A stretch of 64,000 nt of DNA from Anaerolineae bacterium (GCA_019913005.1 JAIOHL010000124.1:95107-159106), one strand, 5' to 3'. Shown: positions 9,852 through 19,729, counted from the stretch's first letter. Notes: generated by a model not told the origin, from the letters alone. Numbers and translations are program-made.

Positions 9852-10745
9852 ATGATCAACAGAAGCCGCAACACAATTCTATTGGAGCGCACGGGTCTCG
9901 TATTTGCCCTGTTTGTCGCTGTGTTTACCCTCATTCCCTACTATTGGATGCTGCTGGGGGCATTTAAGAGTGTTCCCGAACTTAACCGCATTCCACCGAC
10001 GTTTATCGTGGAGAAACCTACCCTTAATAGCTTCTATGATGCCAAAGGAGAACTCCCCCCCGACCATACACGCGGGTTATTCCAAATTTATCCCGGTACA
10101 GAGTTTGGATTTTTCCGTTACTTGTTTAATAGCGTGTTCATTTCGGCGTCCATCACCGTTGCATCCCTCATGATCGCAGCGTTGGCCGCATTTGTGCTTG
10201 CCAAACATAAATTCCCCGGACGCGATTTCTTCTTCCTGATGTTTATCGCCTCCATGATGATTCCTTGGCAAGTAACCATCATCCCCAACTTCCTCAATGT
10301 GAGTGATTTTGGGTGGATAGATTCGTATTGGGCCTTGCTGATTCCCGCCCTGCCCAAAGCCTTCGCGCTGTTTTTCCTACGACAATATATGCTGTCTTTG
10401 CCAGACGAAATGTTGGAAGCAGGACGCTTGGATGGGGCAAGTGAATTTCGGATTTTCCGAAGTCTGGTACTGCCACTGGTTGGGCCAGCCCTTGTTTCGA
10501 TGGGTCTGTTTATCTGGCTCAATGAATGGAACAATCTTGTATGGCCGCTCATTGTCATTCGTTCCGAAGAACTACGTACACTGCCATTGATTATGACCAC
10601 AATGGTAGACCCATTCTCTGGTGCGACTAAACAAGGGGTGGCGATGGCCGCCGCATTGTTGACCTCGATTCCGACCCTGATTCTCTTCATCGCATTCCAA
10701 AAACAATTTATTCAAGGGATCGCCGTCACCAGCGTTAAGGGATAG
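9852..10745 (+). CDS. ABC sugar transporter permease (MalG-like)
   Basis: TM pattern, EAA loop LEAGRLDGASEFRIFRSLVLPLVGPAL. Confidence 0.92.
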   Translation: MINRSRNTILLERTGLVFALFVAVFTLIPYYWMLLGAFKSVPELNRIPPTFIVEKPTLNSFYDAKGELPPDHTRGLFQIYPGTEFGFFRYLFNSVFISASITVASLMIAALAAFVLAKHKFPGRDFFFLMFIASMMIPWQVTIIPNFLNVSDFGWIDSYWALLIPALPKAFALFFLRQYMLSLPDEMLEAGRLDGASEFRIFRSLVLPLVGPALVSMGLFIWLNEWNNLVWPLIVIRSEELRTLPLIMTTMVDPFSGATKQGVAMAAALLTSIPTLILFIAFQKQFIQGIAVTSVKG

Positions 10746-10755
10746 GCGAATAGAT

Positions 10756-10792
10756 AAGCCCCTGCCTGCAATGGGGGCTTTTATTTCTATTA
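10756..10792 (+). terminator. Rho-independent terminator
   Basis: AAGCCCC ... GGGGCTT stem followed by TTATTTCT directly after the permease stop. Confidence 0.65.
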
Positions 10793-10798
10793 GAAGAA

Positions 10799-13117
10799 AT
10801 GGAATACATCATGCGAAAAAAGCTTTGGCTATTTTTGTTGGGGTTTTTGCTGCTCTTTTCATTTGGAAAATCACCCAAACTATCACCAACGGTGCGGGCA
10901 CAAGACCCCACTCAGGAAAATGTCGCGCTCGGCAAACAAGCCATCTCCTCGACGATTGAAAACGGCGGGTATTTGCCTGAATACGCGGTGGATGGCCTCG
11001 ACAACACACGCTGGTCAACCGAATATGCCGACGAACAGTGGTTGGCGGTTGACTTGGCAGGTGTGTTCAAAATCACCCAATTCATTCTCACATGGGAAGC
11101 AGCCTATGGGGGAGAGTACGAATTGCAGGTCTGGGATGGGGCAGCATGGCAAACTGTGTTTAGTGAAACCACTGGCGACGGTGGGACAGATGACATCACC
11201 CCCTCAGAAGCGGCAACTGCACGTTTTGTCCGTATGAATGGGATCAAGCGGGCAACGAGTTGGGGATATTCACTGTGGGAATTTGAGGTGTACGGAACAC
11301 CCGCCGAAAACCATGACCCCGCCCTCGAAAATGCACCGGATATTTTTAGCGCAACAGATACCCCAATTGAATCCACGCCAGTTCCAACGGAGGAAGCACC
11401 TGTCGTTTCAGACGGGACATCTGAAGTTCGCGCCATCCAAAATGTGTCACCACTGACATCTGAGGTTGGCTTGTATGAAAAATTTGAACTCGAAGTGACC
11501 CTCGATGCGACCTTTACCAACCCCTATGACCCCACCGATATTCGGGTCGAAGTCCAGTTTGAAGCGCCATCGGGTCGGGAAATTACCATCCCCGCCTTCT
11601 ACTACCACGATTTTAGTGAAGACACAGGCCGGCCTATCGCTACCAATAATTTTGCGTGGCGGGTGCGCTTTACCCCCCAAGAAATCGGCGAGTACCGCTA
11701 TCAAGTGATGGCCTCCACCGCCACCAGCAGTCTACAAAGTGAAACAGGTACTTTGGTGGCAGGTGAATCAAGTTTGCCGGGGTTTGTGCGGGTGGATAAT
11801 CGGAATCCTCGCTATTTTGCCTTTGATGATGGTTCTCCCTATTTCCCGGTGGGTCTCGATGTGGCATGGAGCAATGGCGACACTATTTCCGACTACACCA
11901 CATGGTTGGATGCTCTGCAAGCCAGCGGGGGTAATTTCATCCGCTTGTGGATGGCCCCTTGGAATATGACCATTGAGTGGACGGATACGGGCTTGGGAAA
12001 TTACGACAAACGCCAATTCCGTGCCTATGAGCTAGACCGGGTGATTGAACTAGCCGAGGAACGCGGCATCTATATTATGTTGACCCTATTGAATCACGGC
12101 CAGTTCAATACGAGCGTCAATCCAGAGTGGGATCTCAATCCCTATAATGCGGAAAATGGCGGCCCGTGCGAGACCCCTGAATGTTTTGCGACTAATCCCG
12201 AAGCCATTCGTTTTTGGGAACAGCGGCTGCGTTACATCGTGGCACGGTGGGGCTATTCACCGAATATCATGGCATGGGAATGGTGGAATGAAATCAATTG
12301 GACGCCCCTTTCCAGCGAAGAAATCCTCACCCCTTGGATTGAGCGCAACACGGCACTATTAGATAAAATTGACCCCTACCATCATCTAGTCACGCATTCC
12401 GGTTCACCTGTCGCGCTCGAAGGGGTGTGGTCGCCGCTCGATTTTGCCCAAGATCATTTTTATGACCGCGATGATTTCCCGCGCACCTTTGGCAATGCGC
12501 TTGAGGAGTGGTCTGCTGCCTATCCCGACAAGCCCTTCTTGGTCGGAGAGTTTGGTCGTAACAGCGGAGCACTGATCTATGATCTTCAAGGGGTAGAAAT
12601 GCACCTTGGCATTTGGGGAGCGCCGATGACCGGAGCAGCAGGCACGGGCATGAGTTGGTGGTGGGACACTTACATTCATCCCAATAATTTGTGGAATCAA
12701 CTCTATATGGGTATATCGGCCTTTTTTAAAGATGAAGACCTTGCCGCCTATCAGTGGTCTAAACCGAACGCCGATTTTGCTGAACGTACCAAAGCACGGA
12801 TACTGGGTCTACAAGCTGAAGATACGGCCCTGCTATGGGTGGTCAACCGCGATTATTCGGCCCAATATCTCGAAAAAGCCTATCTCAAAAATCTGCGGGA
12901 TAAGGTTGAAGACCCTTATGCGATTACCTTCCCCGAAATTGAAGGGGCGGTCTTGGAGGTGAGTGATTTACCAACCGGGGCATATCAAGTAGAGATATGG
13001 GACACCCTTGCCGGAACCATCCTGCAATCCGAAGTTGTCGAGAGTGCTGATGGCGTGCTGACCATCCCACTCCCCACTTTTAGCCGTGATTTAGCCATCA
13101 AGGTCAAACCCGCATGA
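10799..13117 (+). CDS. Secreted glycosidase: signal peptide, F5/8C (CBM32-like), DUF5060-like domain, GH5-like catalytic domain
   Basis: CBM32-like NVALGKQAISSTIENGGYLPEYAVDGLDNTRWSTEYADEQWLAVDLAG; catalytic motifs AWEWWNEINW and FLVGEFGRNSG. Confidence 0.8.
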   Translation: MEYIMRKKLWLFLLGFLLLFSFGKSPKLSPTVRAQDPTQENVALGKQAISSTIENGGYLPEYAVDGLDNTRWSTEYADEQWLAVDLAGVFKITQFILTWEAAYGGEYELQVWDGAAWQTVFSETTGDGGTDDITPSEAATARFVRMNGIKRATSWGYSLWEFEVYGTPAENHDPALENAPDIFSATDTPIESTPVPTEEAPVVSDGTSEVRAIQNVSPLTSEVGLYEKFELEVTLDATFTNPYDPTDIRVEVQFEAPSGREITIPAFYYHDFSEDTGRPIATNNFAWRVRFTPQEIGEYRYQVMASTATSSLQSETGTLVAGESSLPGFVRVDNRNPRYFAFDDGSPYFPVGLDVAWSNGDTISDYTTWLDALQASGGNFIRLWMAPWNMTIEWTDTGLGNYDKRQFRAYELDRVIELAEERGIYIMLTLLNHGQFNTSVNPEWDLNPYNAENGGPCETPECFATNPEAIRFWEQRLRYIVARWGYSPNIMAWEWWNEINWTPLSSEEILTPWIERNTALLDKIDPYHHLVTHSGSPVALEGVWSPLDFAQDHFYDRDDFPRTFGNALEEWSAAYPDKPFLVGEFGRNSGALIYDLQGVEMHLGIWGAPMTGAAGTGMSWWWDTYIHPNNLWNQLYMGISAFFKDEDLAAYQWSKPNADFAERTKARILGLQAEDTALLWVVNRDYSAQYLEKAYLKNLRDKVEDPYAITFPEIEGAVLEVSDLPTGAYQVEIWDTLAGTILQSEVVESADGVLTIPLPTFSRDLAIKVKPA

Positions 13118-15168
13118 ATTACACATACACCAATCCAATTCTCGGTGTTTACTACTACCCACGCGCCAACTGGACACCCCAGCAAATCGAGCGTGACTTG
13201 GATGTCTTCAAAGCATGTGGGTTGGCCTGTATCTGGCTGTTTTTTGACCCGTTTTATGATGCCAACAATCCGGCAGGATTGAGTGGCCTGCTTGACCATG
13301 CGTATAAAATCGGCCTATCTGTCGTCCCGGCACTGGGTCAGTTTTTGCAATTGAAAGATCACCCCGAAGTCAAAATTGTCAATGCCGATGGTACGACCTC
13401 CGATGACCCGCGCTATTGGAATATGGGGTGTTTTCGGCACCCCACCCTGCTGGGGTTAGCCACTAATCGGGCCGTCGGGTTTTTCCGCGATTTTGGCGAC
13501 CACCCAGCCCTCTATCGCATTGAAGGTCAGCCATTGATGAATTTCGTCCACGAGGCCTACTACCGCAACAGTGTGCCGGAGTTCGGCGGTGGGCATATGA
13601 AACCCAACTGCTATTGTGATTATTGCAAGGCGGCATGGCGAGAATATCTGTCCGCGCATCAGCTAAATCCCGATACCCCCCCTCCGGTAGATGACCGCGA
13701 CCCAGTAGTCTGGCAGCAGTGGTGGGATTGCCACGCCAACGCCATTCCTGATTTTTTGAATCAGGTTATACAAGCGACCAAAGCGGTACACCCTGTCTGG
13801 GCAACCCATGAATGCAATGACTTCTATCCGGCGTCATGGCAGTCGGTTTATACGGGTAATGATTGGTGGCGCATGGGGACAGTCTTGGATTTTGGGCATG
13901 AAGATATGTATCCACTGGAGTTCGATACGCGCTATGTCTGCTATGTGTACGACTACGCCAAAGATGTCATGCGGAGCGCGATGGGTTTTCAGGGTTTAAT
14001 TACCGCCAATGGGCAGGCGTTTAATAGCTGGCTAGGGTATCAACTGCCCGAAAACAGCATGAGTGAGCAAATCTACTCGGCGTTAGCACACGGGGCATTA
14101 GGCTTAGTGTGGTGGACGGAACTACCGGGGATTGTGGGGAACACTGATTACCACATGAAACGCCCGCTAGAACAGGCCGACCTTGACCAAATCCGCTATC
14201 GCATGATTCGCAAGACCACCCAAGCCAACGCGGAATATGCCGCTCTTGTCAAAATGCTAGAAGGGTATCGCCTTAGCCAAGCCAAAATCGCTTTGTTGTA
14301 TTCATGGACGACGATGAGCGCAGAACTCGAAGACAACCATACCTATGACACGCTGTTGATGTATCAATTACTGGTACAGCTAGGCTACCCGGTAGATATT
14401 GTCTCCGAAACACAGGTGAGCAATGGCATTTTGGCCCAACGGATTTATCAGGCACTGTTCGCGTTGGGGTGTGCTGCATTACCCCAATCTGTTCACGATG
14501 CACTGCTCGATTTTGCAGAACGTGGTGGTTTGCTGATTGCCGATCATGCGCCTCATATCAACGACGCCTATCCCCCATTATTTAGCCAATGGCGCACGAA
14601 TCATCCACAACCGCGTATCTATAGCCTGCCGGATGGTATACCCGTACCTGTTTATTTACGGGCCGCACCGCTGTATGTGCCGGAAGATACCGAGGTCTTG
14701 GCCCACTTTGAACACGGCACACCTGCTATCTGTCGCATTCCACAAGGGAAAGGCACGATTATCTTGGCAGGCAGCTATCTCGGCTGGGATTACACCCCCT
14801 ACCCCGGCTATTATGACCTCGGCAAAATGTTCCCGTTCCATGTTCGGCAAGATGCGGCCCTACGCCAATTTATCAGTGACCTGTTGATCGAAGCGAATAT
14901 TCACCCTCCCATAACTTCGTCACACCCCGATGTTGAAGTGGCTGTATGGTCGAAATCTGATGACAGCGCCCATATCGTGCTGGTTATCAATCACCTGCAA
15001 TCAAGTGAAGAAACGACTGTCACCCTACCTGTGAGTGGCACCAATTGGCAGGTATGCACGGTTCTCGATCAGCAATCCGTATTCATCATACAAGCGGAGC
15101 AAGGCATCACTTGGAATATCAGCCTCGAACGGCTTCAAGGTTGTGCGTTTTTGGTTCAGCGCCCATAA
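13114..15168 (+). CDS. GH42-superfamily-like (clan GH-A) putative glycosidase, cytoplasmic
   Basis: LGVYYYPRANWTPQQIERDLDVFKACGLACIWLFFDPF start, TIM-barrel then trimerisation-like domain; ATGA overlap with upstream gene. Confidence 0.55.
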   Translation: MNYTYTNPILGVYYYPRANWTPQQIERDLDVFKACGLACIWLFFDPFYDANNPAGLSGLLDHAYKIGLSVVPALGQFLQLKDHPEVKIVNADGTTSDDPRYWNMGCFRHPTLLGLATNRAVGFFRDFGDHPALYRIEGQPLMNFVHEAYYRNSVPEFGGGHMKPNCYCDYCKAAWREYLSAHQLNPDTPPPVDDRDPVVWQQWWDCHANAIPDFLNQVIQATKAVHPVWATHECNDFYPASWQSVYTGNDWWRMGTVLDFGHEDMYPLEFDTRYVCYVYDYAKDVMRSAMGFQGLITANGQAFNSWLGYQLPENSMSEQIYSALAHGALGLVWWTELPGIVGNTDYHMKRPLEQADLDQIRYRMIRKTTQANAEYAALVKMLEGYRLSQAKIALLYSWTTMSAELEDNHTYDTLLMYQLLVQLGYPVDIVSETQVSNGILAQRIYQALFALGCAALPQSVHDALLDFAERGGLLIADHAPHINDAYPPLFSQWRTNHPQPRIYSLPDGIPVPVYLRAAPLYVPEDTEVLAHFEHGTPAICRIPQGKGTIILAGSYLGWDYTPYPGYYDLGKMFPFHVRQDAALRQFISDLLIEANIHPPITSSHPDVEVAVWSKSDDSAHIVLVINHLQSSEETTVTLPVSGTNWQVCTVLDQQSVFIIQAEQGITWNISLERLQGCAFLVQRP

Positions 15169-15178
15169 GGATAAAAAT

Positions 15179-16606
15179 ATGCGCCTTTTACGACAACAAA
15201 CCGTTATTTTGACTTTGATTCTCCTATTGGTGGTCGGTATTGCACCCGCGAAAGCCACCGACCCCGGCAATTACAGCACCTACGATCAATCGCTGTTCTT
15301 GGACGTGGATTGGTATCACGCAAACCTGATTACCACCGCTGACCTCTGGAACGGGGGTTTAGATGGTGAATCCGGCATGGGGGTCTATCAAGATGACTTC
15401 AACGGCTATTTCCATGTGCAACTCGATCAGCGCTGGCGGCAGGAGCGCCTTGAGGCCAGTACCAGTATTGCCCAGAGTCGCGCCATTTACATGAATGTTG
15501 AAGCCTATCGCGCCGCCGGGCCGGAAGACGGTGAACGTTTTCTAAAGGCAGTCAATCTTGGGGTAGAGTTTCTGCTGACTAACTTTTGGGATGACACCTA
15601 TGGCGGTTTTTATTGGCTGGTGAATGCAAAAGGTGACACCGTTGACCCTATGAAACAGGGCTATGGCAACGTACACCCCATTTTTGCATTGGCTCAAGCC
15701 TACAGTGTTACTCAAAATCCCGATCATCTCGCGGCTGCGCTGGAACAACTTGATGTATTCACCACCGAATTTCTTGACCCCGCTTATGTCTGTGCCATCG
15801 CCCCCGGTTTTTCGCGCGATTTCAGTGAAGTAATTGGTGTCAACAATGTGGACGTATTCACCCATTTCTTTGAAGCCCTGCTCAGTCTGCATGATGTCAC
15901 GACGGGAGATACTCAAACCGAAGTAGATGGTTGGATTAATCAATGCGGCGATTTTTTGGTCGGCACACTGTATCATGACCAAGAGGATTTTTCAGATCGA
16001 GGCTATGTGGCCTATAACTATGATGAAAATTGGCAACCCGCCCAAGCCCCCTACAGCCGCGAAACACAGTGGTCAGGGGCACGCCACGCCACCACCGGGC
16101 ATAATATCGAACTGGCCTATTTGCTGAGTCGGGCCATCGAACGTGGTTTTAATCCGGAATGGTTGGATACGGCCTATAAGCTGCTGGCGTTCTGCGAAGC
16201 CTACTCCATTGACCCGACTACGGGTGGAATGCTGCATGAAATCACCGATTATGATGGGCAACCACTTGATGGCAATCCCGACAACCCGTTCTATATTTGG
16301 TGGGCGCAGGCCGAAACCGCCCGTGCGCTCCTGCATTTCCTCATTGTGCGCGGGGAAGACCGATATGCCGAGATGTTCAAAAATGTCGAGTACCTGTTTA
16401 ACGCCTTGCTCACCGATCAGGAATATGGGGGTCTGTTTGATTCGCTCGACAGTCGAGATGACTTGGCCCCGGTTGGAACTTGGAAAGCCAATATCTGGAA
16501 AGTGAACTATCACTACAGCATGTTTTTTGCCGAGGTGCTGCGTCTGCAAGCGATCTATCCCGAACGTATCGCTGAACTCAATGCAGAGTGTATTACGTGC
16601 AGTTAG
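15179..16606 (+). CDS. Secreted AGE-superfamily (N-acylglucosamine 2-epimerase/mannose isomerase-like) protein
   Basis: ATG at 15179 gives signal peptide MRLLRQQTVILTLILLLVVGIAPAKA; AGE-like FLLTNFWDDTYGGFYWLVNAKGD, HTTGHNIELAYLL. The ORF-track start at 15035 lies inside the upstream gene. Confidence 0.65.
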   Translation: MRLLRQQTVILTLILLLVVGIAPAKATDPGNYSTYDQSLFLDVDWYHANLITTADLWNGGLDGESGMGVYQDDFNGYFHVQLDQRWRQERLEASTSIAQSRAIYMNVEAYRAAGPEDGERFLKAVNLGVEFLLTNFWDDTYGGFYWLVNAKGDTVDPMKQGYGNVHPIFALAQAYSVTQNPDHLAAALEQLDVFTTEFLDPAYVCAIAPGFSRDFSEVIGVNNVDVFTHFFEALLSLHDVTTGDTQTEVDGWINQCGDFLVGTLYHDQEDFSDRGYVAYNYDENWQPAQAPYSRETQWSGARHATTGHNIELAYLLSRAIERGFNPEWLDTAYKLLAFCEAYSIDPTTGGMLHEITDYDGQPLDGNPDNPFYIWWAQAETARALLHFLIVRGEDRYAEMFKNVEYLFNALLTDQEYGGLFDSLDSRDDLAPVGTWKANIWKVNYHYSMFFAEVLRLQAIYPERIAELNAECITCS

Positions 16607-16660
16607 GTGAGATTGTGGGCATAATTTATTGGAAGGCAGAATCTTTCAAGGGCTTATAGT

Positions 16661-19132
16661 ATGCACAAGATCACTCTCAATGGGGCATGGTCATTATTCA
16701 AAAAAGGGGATGGCACCCCGATCCCTGCGACGGTACCGGGTTGTGTCCATACCGATCTGTTGGCAAATGGATTATTGGAAGACCCATTTTATCGTACCAA
16801 TGAACTCAGCCAAATGTGGATTGGGGAAACAGATTGGCGATATACGCGATCTTTCGTCGTCTCGGCAGATATACTGGCACATGACCGGGTACTGCTGCGC
16901 TTTCATGGCTTAGATACGCTGGCAACCGTGCGTGTGAATGGTATCGAACTTGGCCGAGCCGAAAATATGTTCCGCTCATGGGAGTTCGACATCAAATCCG
17001 TTTTGCGGGTAGGCGAAAACTTGCTGGAAGTTGACCTCGCCGCCCCAATGCCCTATATGCGTTGGATGGATGCCGAAAAAGGGGCAATGGCGGGTTGGGT
17101 CGAACCAATGCGAATCAGCACAGGTGCATGGCTTCGCAAAGAACCCTGCAATTTCGGTTGGGATTGGGGTCCCAAAATGGTTACGAGCGGCATTTGGCGG
17201 GATGTCGAAATCGTGGCCTATAACACCGCCCGCCTGCAAGATTTATCTATCCTGCAAAACCATGTCCCAAATCAGGTAACTTTGAATCTTCAAGCTACTG
17301 TTGAGGGGGTAGACACAAAATCGCTTTCAATCAAGGTGGGGGTTTCGTTCAAGGGGAAACGGGTGGCGCAGTCGGAAGCGGTGACACAAGAAGATAACAC
17401 AGCACAACTGACCCTGCCCATCGCTGAACCAGAATTATGGTTTCCCCACAACATGGGCGCACAACCCCTGTATGATCTCGAAGTGACTTTGTACGATCAG
17501 CCCGGCAATGTCTTAGATACGCAGACACGGCGTATAGGCCTGCGGACACTCACTCTTGAACGTCACCATGACGCATGGGGTGAATCGTTCTATTTCGCTT
17601 GCAATGGGGTGCCGTTTTTTGCAAAAGGGGCGAACTGGATTCCAGCCAGCCCCTATCCCGGGCAAACTAGTCCTGCTGAATATGAACGGTTGATTCGTGC
17701 TGCCGTAGACGCCAATATGAATATGCTGCGGGTATGGGGTGGCGGTTTCTATGAAAGCGATATTTTCTATGACCTGTGTGACCAATATGGTATTACCGTC
17801 TGGCAAGATTTCATGTTTGCCTGTGGCACCTATCCTAGCCGCGATGAAGCGTTTGTCGCCAATGTGATGGCCGAAGTGCAAGAAAATGTGCGCCGTATCC
17901 GCCACCATGCGTGTATCGCGTTGTGGTGTGGCAACAATGAAATTGAACAGGGACTTTCCCATCCGGACTGGCTTACCGCGATGAGTTGGGAGGAATATAG
18001 CCATCTCTTTGATACCCTAATTGGCGACCAAGTACGGGAACTTGCCCCACAAACCGCCTATTGGCCGGGGAGTCCCCACAGCCCCTACGGAGATCGCAGC
18101 GACCATATGAATCCAGCATGGGGAGATACCCACTTATGGAGCGTGTGGCATGGGAAAGAACCATTTGAATGGTATCGCACCCGCTTAGATCGCTTTTGCA
18201 GCGAATTTGGTTTCCAATCCTTCCCCGAACCCGCAACGGTTTATGAATTCACCTTGCCAGAGGATCGCAATATCACCAGTTACGTGATGGAGCATCATCA
18301 GCGCAGCGGCATTGGCAACAGCACCATTATTCATTATCTGTTGGATTGGTTCCGCCTACCCACGTCTTTTGAGAAAACGCTGTGGTTAAGCCAGATATTA
18401 CAAGGCATGGCGATGAAATATGCCGTCGAACATTGGCGGCGTAATATGCCACGCACCATGGGGACGCTCTATTGGCAACTCAATGATATGTGGGGTGCGC
18501 CGAGTTGGTCATCATTGGATTGGAAGGAGAATTGGAAGGCCCTACATTATATGGCCCGGAACTTCTATGCCCCCTTGTTGATTTCCGGCTTAGAAAACAA
18601 CCAAACCCAGACGGTTGAAATTCATGTCACCAGTGATTTAGGCGAGACAACACAAGGCACGGCACGTTATCAGGTGACTACTGCGGCGGGGCAATCACTT
18701 CTTCAAGGGGAATTAGCAGTCACCATCAATCCCTGTTCGACCCAATGTATCGAAGTCATTGACCTAACCTCCTATGTAGACGAGTATTCGCCGCGTAATC
18801 TGCTGGTATGGCTGGAATTACGGGTAGGCAATGAAAAGGTTTCGGAAAATCTGGTGACGATCAGCCGTCCCAAGCACCTTGAACTAGCAACACCGCATAT
18901 TCAACAAGAGATACATCTAAATTCCGATACAGAAGGGCAAGTCACCTTGCGATCAGATGTCGCTGCCCTATATGTCTGGTTAGACCTTCCCGGAGCTAAA
19001 TTCTCCGATAACTTCTTCCATCTGCGGCCAAATCAACCCCGTACAGTACAATTGACACTTGATACCCCCCTGCAAGAAGAAACTTTATATCAAAATCTGA
19101 GGGTTTATTCGCTTGTAGACACGTATGCCTAA
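16661..19132 (+). CDS. GH2 family beta-mannosidase
   Basis: N-terminal LNGAWSLFKKGDGTPIPATVPGCVHTDLLANGLLEDPFYRTNE typical of beta-mannosidase; WCGNNEIEQG acid/base region; RFCSEFGFQSFP nucleophile region. Confidence 0.93.
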   Translation: MHKITLNGAWSLFKKGDGTPIPATVPGCVHTDLLANGLLEDPFYRTNELSQMWIGETDWRYTRSFVVSADILAHDRVLLRFHGLDTLATVRVNGIELGRAENMFRSWEFDIKSVLRVGENLLEVDLAAPMPYMRWMDAEKGAMAGWVEPMRISTGAWLRKEPCNFGWDWGPKMVTSGIWRDVEIVAYNTARLQDLSILQNHVPNQVTLNLQATVEGVDTKSLSIKVGVSFKGKRVAQSEAVTQEDNTAQLTLPIAEPELWFPHNMGAQPLYDLEVTLYDQPGNVLDTQTRRIGLRTLTLERHHDAWGESFYFACNGVPFFAKGANWIPASPYPGQTSPAEYERLIRAAVDANMNMLRVWGGGFYESDIFYDLCDQYGITVWQDFMFACGTYPSRDEAFVANVMAEVQENVRRIRHHACIALWCGNNEIEQGLSHPDWLTAMSWEEYSHLFDTLIGDQVRELAPQTAYWPGSPHSPYGDRSDHMNPAWGDTHLWSVWHGKEPFEWYRTRLDRFCSEFGFQSFPEPATVYEFTLPEDRNITSYVMEHHQRSGIGNSTIIHYLLDWFRLPTSFEKTLWLSQILQGMAMKYAVEHWRRNMPRTMGTLYWQLNDMWGAPSWSSLDWKENWKALHYMARNFYAPLLISGLENNQTQTVEIHVTSDLGETTQGTARYQVTTAAGQSLLQGELAVTINPCSTQCIEVIDLTSYVDEYSPRNLLVWLELRVGNEKVSENLVTISRPKHLELATPHIQQEIHLNSDTEGQVTLRSDVAALYVWLDLPGAKFSDNFFHLRPNQPRTVQLTLDTPLQEETLYQNLRVYSLVDTYA

Positions 19133-19208
19133 ATAGGTTCTATCTGAAATTCTGCCTCGATACAGTGGCTTGGTTATGGCATTTGAGGCCATCATATTCC
19201 AATGAAAC

Positions 19209-19241
19209 CATTTAACGAAGATTTAAGGCACATTTGAGTCA
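19209..19241 (+). promoter_or_regulatory. three 11-bp direct repeats, candidate OmpR/PhoB-type response-regulator site
   Basis: CATTTAACGAA / GATTTAAGGCA / CATTTGAGTCA at exact 11-bp spacing upstream of the 19322 gene. Confidence 0.5.
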
Positions 19242-19321
19242 ACGTTAAAAACACCCTTCAGAGAATTCCTTATCCTAATGACATGTTGAGTGGATTAAAG
19301 GAAATCTGAAGGGATTTAGAT

Positions 19322-19729
19322 ATGACACCCGCACGACGTTTTATTGTACGGACTTCACTGGTAACGGGCAGCACCATTGCTACCATCGTAGGCGCACAAA
19401 GTTTAGCCCTATTGGATTTGCAGGCAACTACTCAGGCCGACGCCGTTGCCGAACCTACACAGGCGGTCAATACAGAAGTAGTCAATGTTGAGCCGACTAT
19501 CATCACCGAAAGCGCACCTTCCATCACGATTATTCGTCGGCCTGCCAATCAAACAACGGCCAATGTCGCGCCTGCTGTTTCTTCCAATCCATCATCAGTC
19601 AATACAACGGCTTCTGGCAGCACCCCGACGAATCAAGTGACGTCCCAGATTATGCCGCCCAATCCCATACAGTCCCAACCCGTCACGATTTCGATGCCCC
19701 AACAACCTACTACGAGATCATCCCGTTAA
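19322..19729 (+). CDS. small exported/anchored hypothetical protein, Ser/Thr/Pro/Gln-rich
   Basis: N-terminal hydrophobic segment; stop overlaps apbE start (TAATG). Confidence 0.55.
   Translation: MTPARRFIVRTSLVTGSTIATIVGAQSLALLDLQATTQADAVAEPTQAVNTEVVNVEPTIITESAPSITIIRRPANQTTANVAPAVSSNPSSVNTTASGSTPTNQVTSQIMPPNPIQSQPVTISMPQQPTTRSSR

Noticed and set aside
10118-10690. 190-aa antisense ORF opposite the permease
   Set aside because: Antisense shadow of a well supported permease gene; no motif, no SD
15035-15178. N-terminal extension of the 523-aa AGE-like ORF
   Set aside because: Overlaps the upstream gene; the ATG at 15179 starts a clear signal peptide
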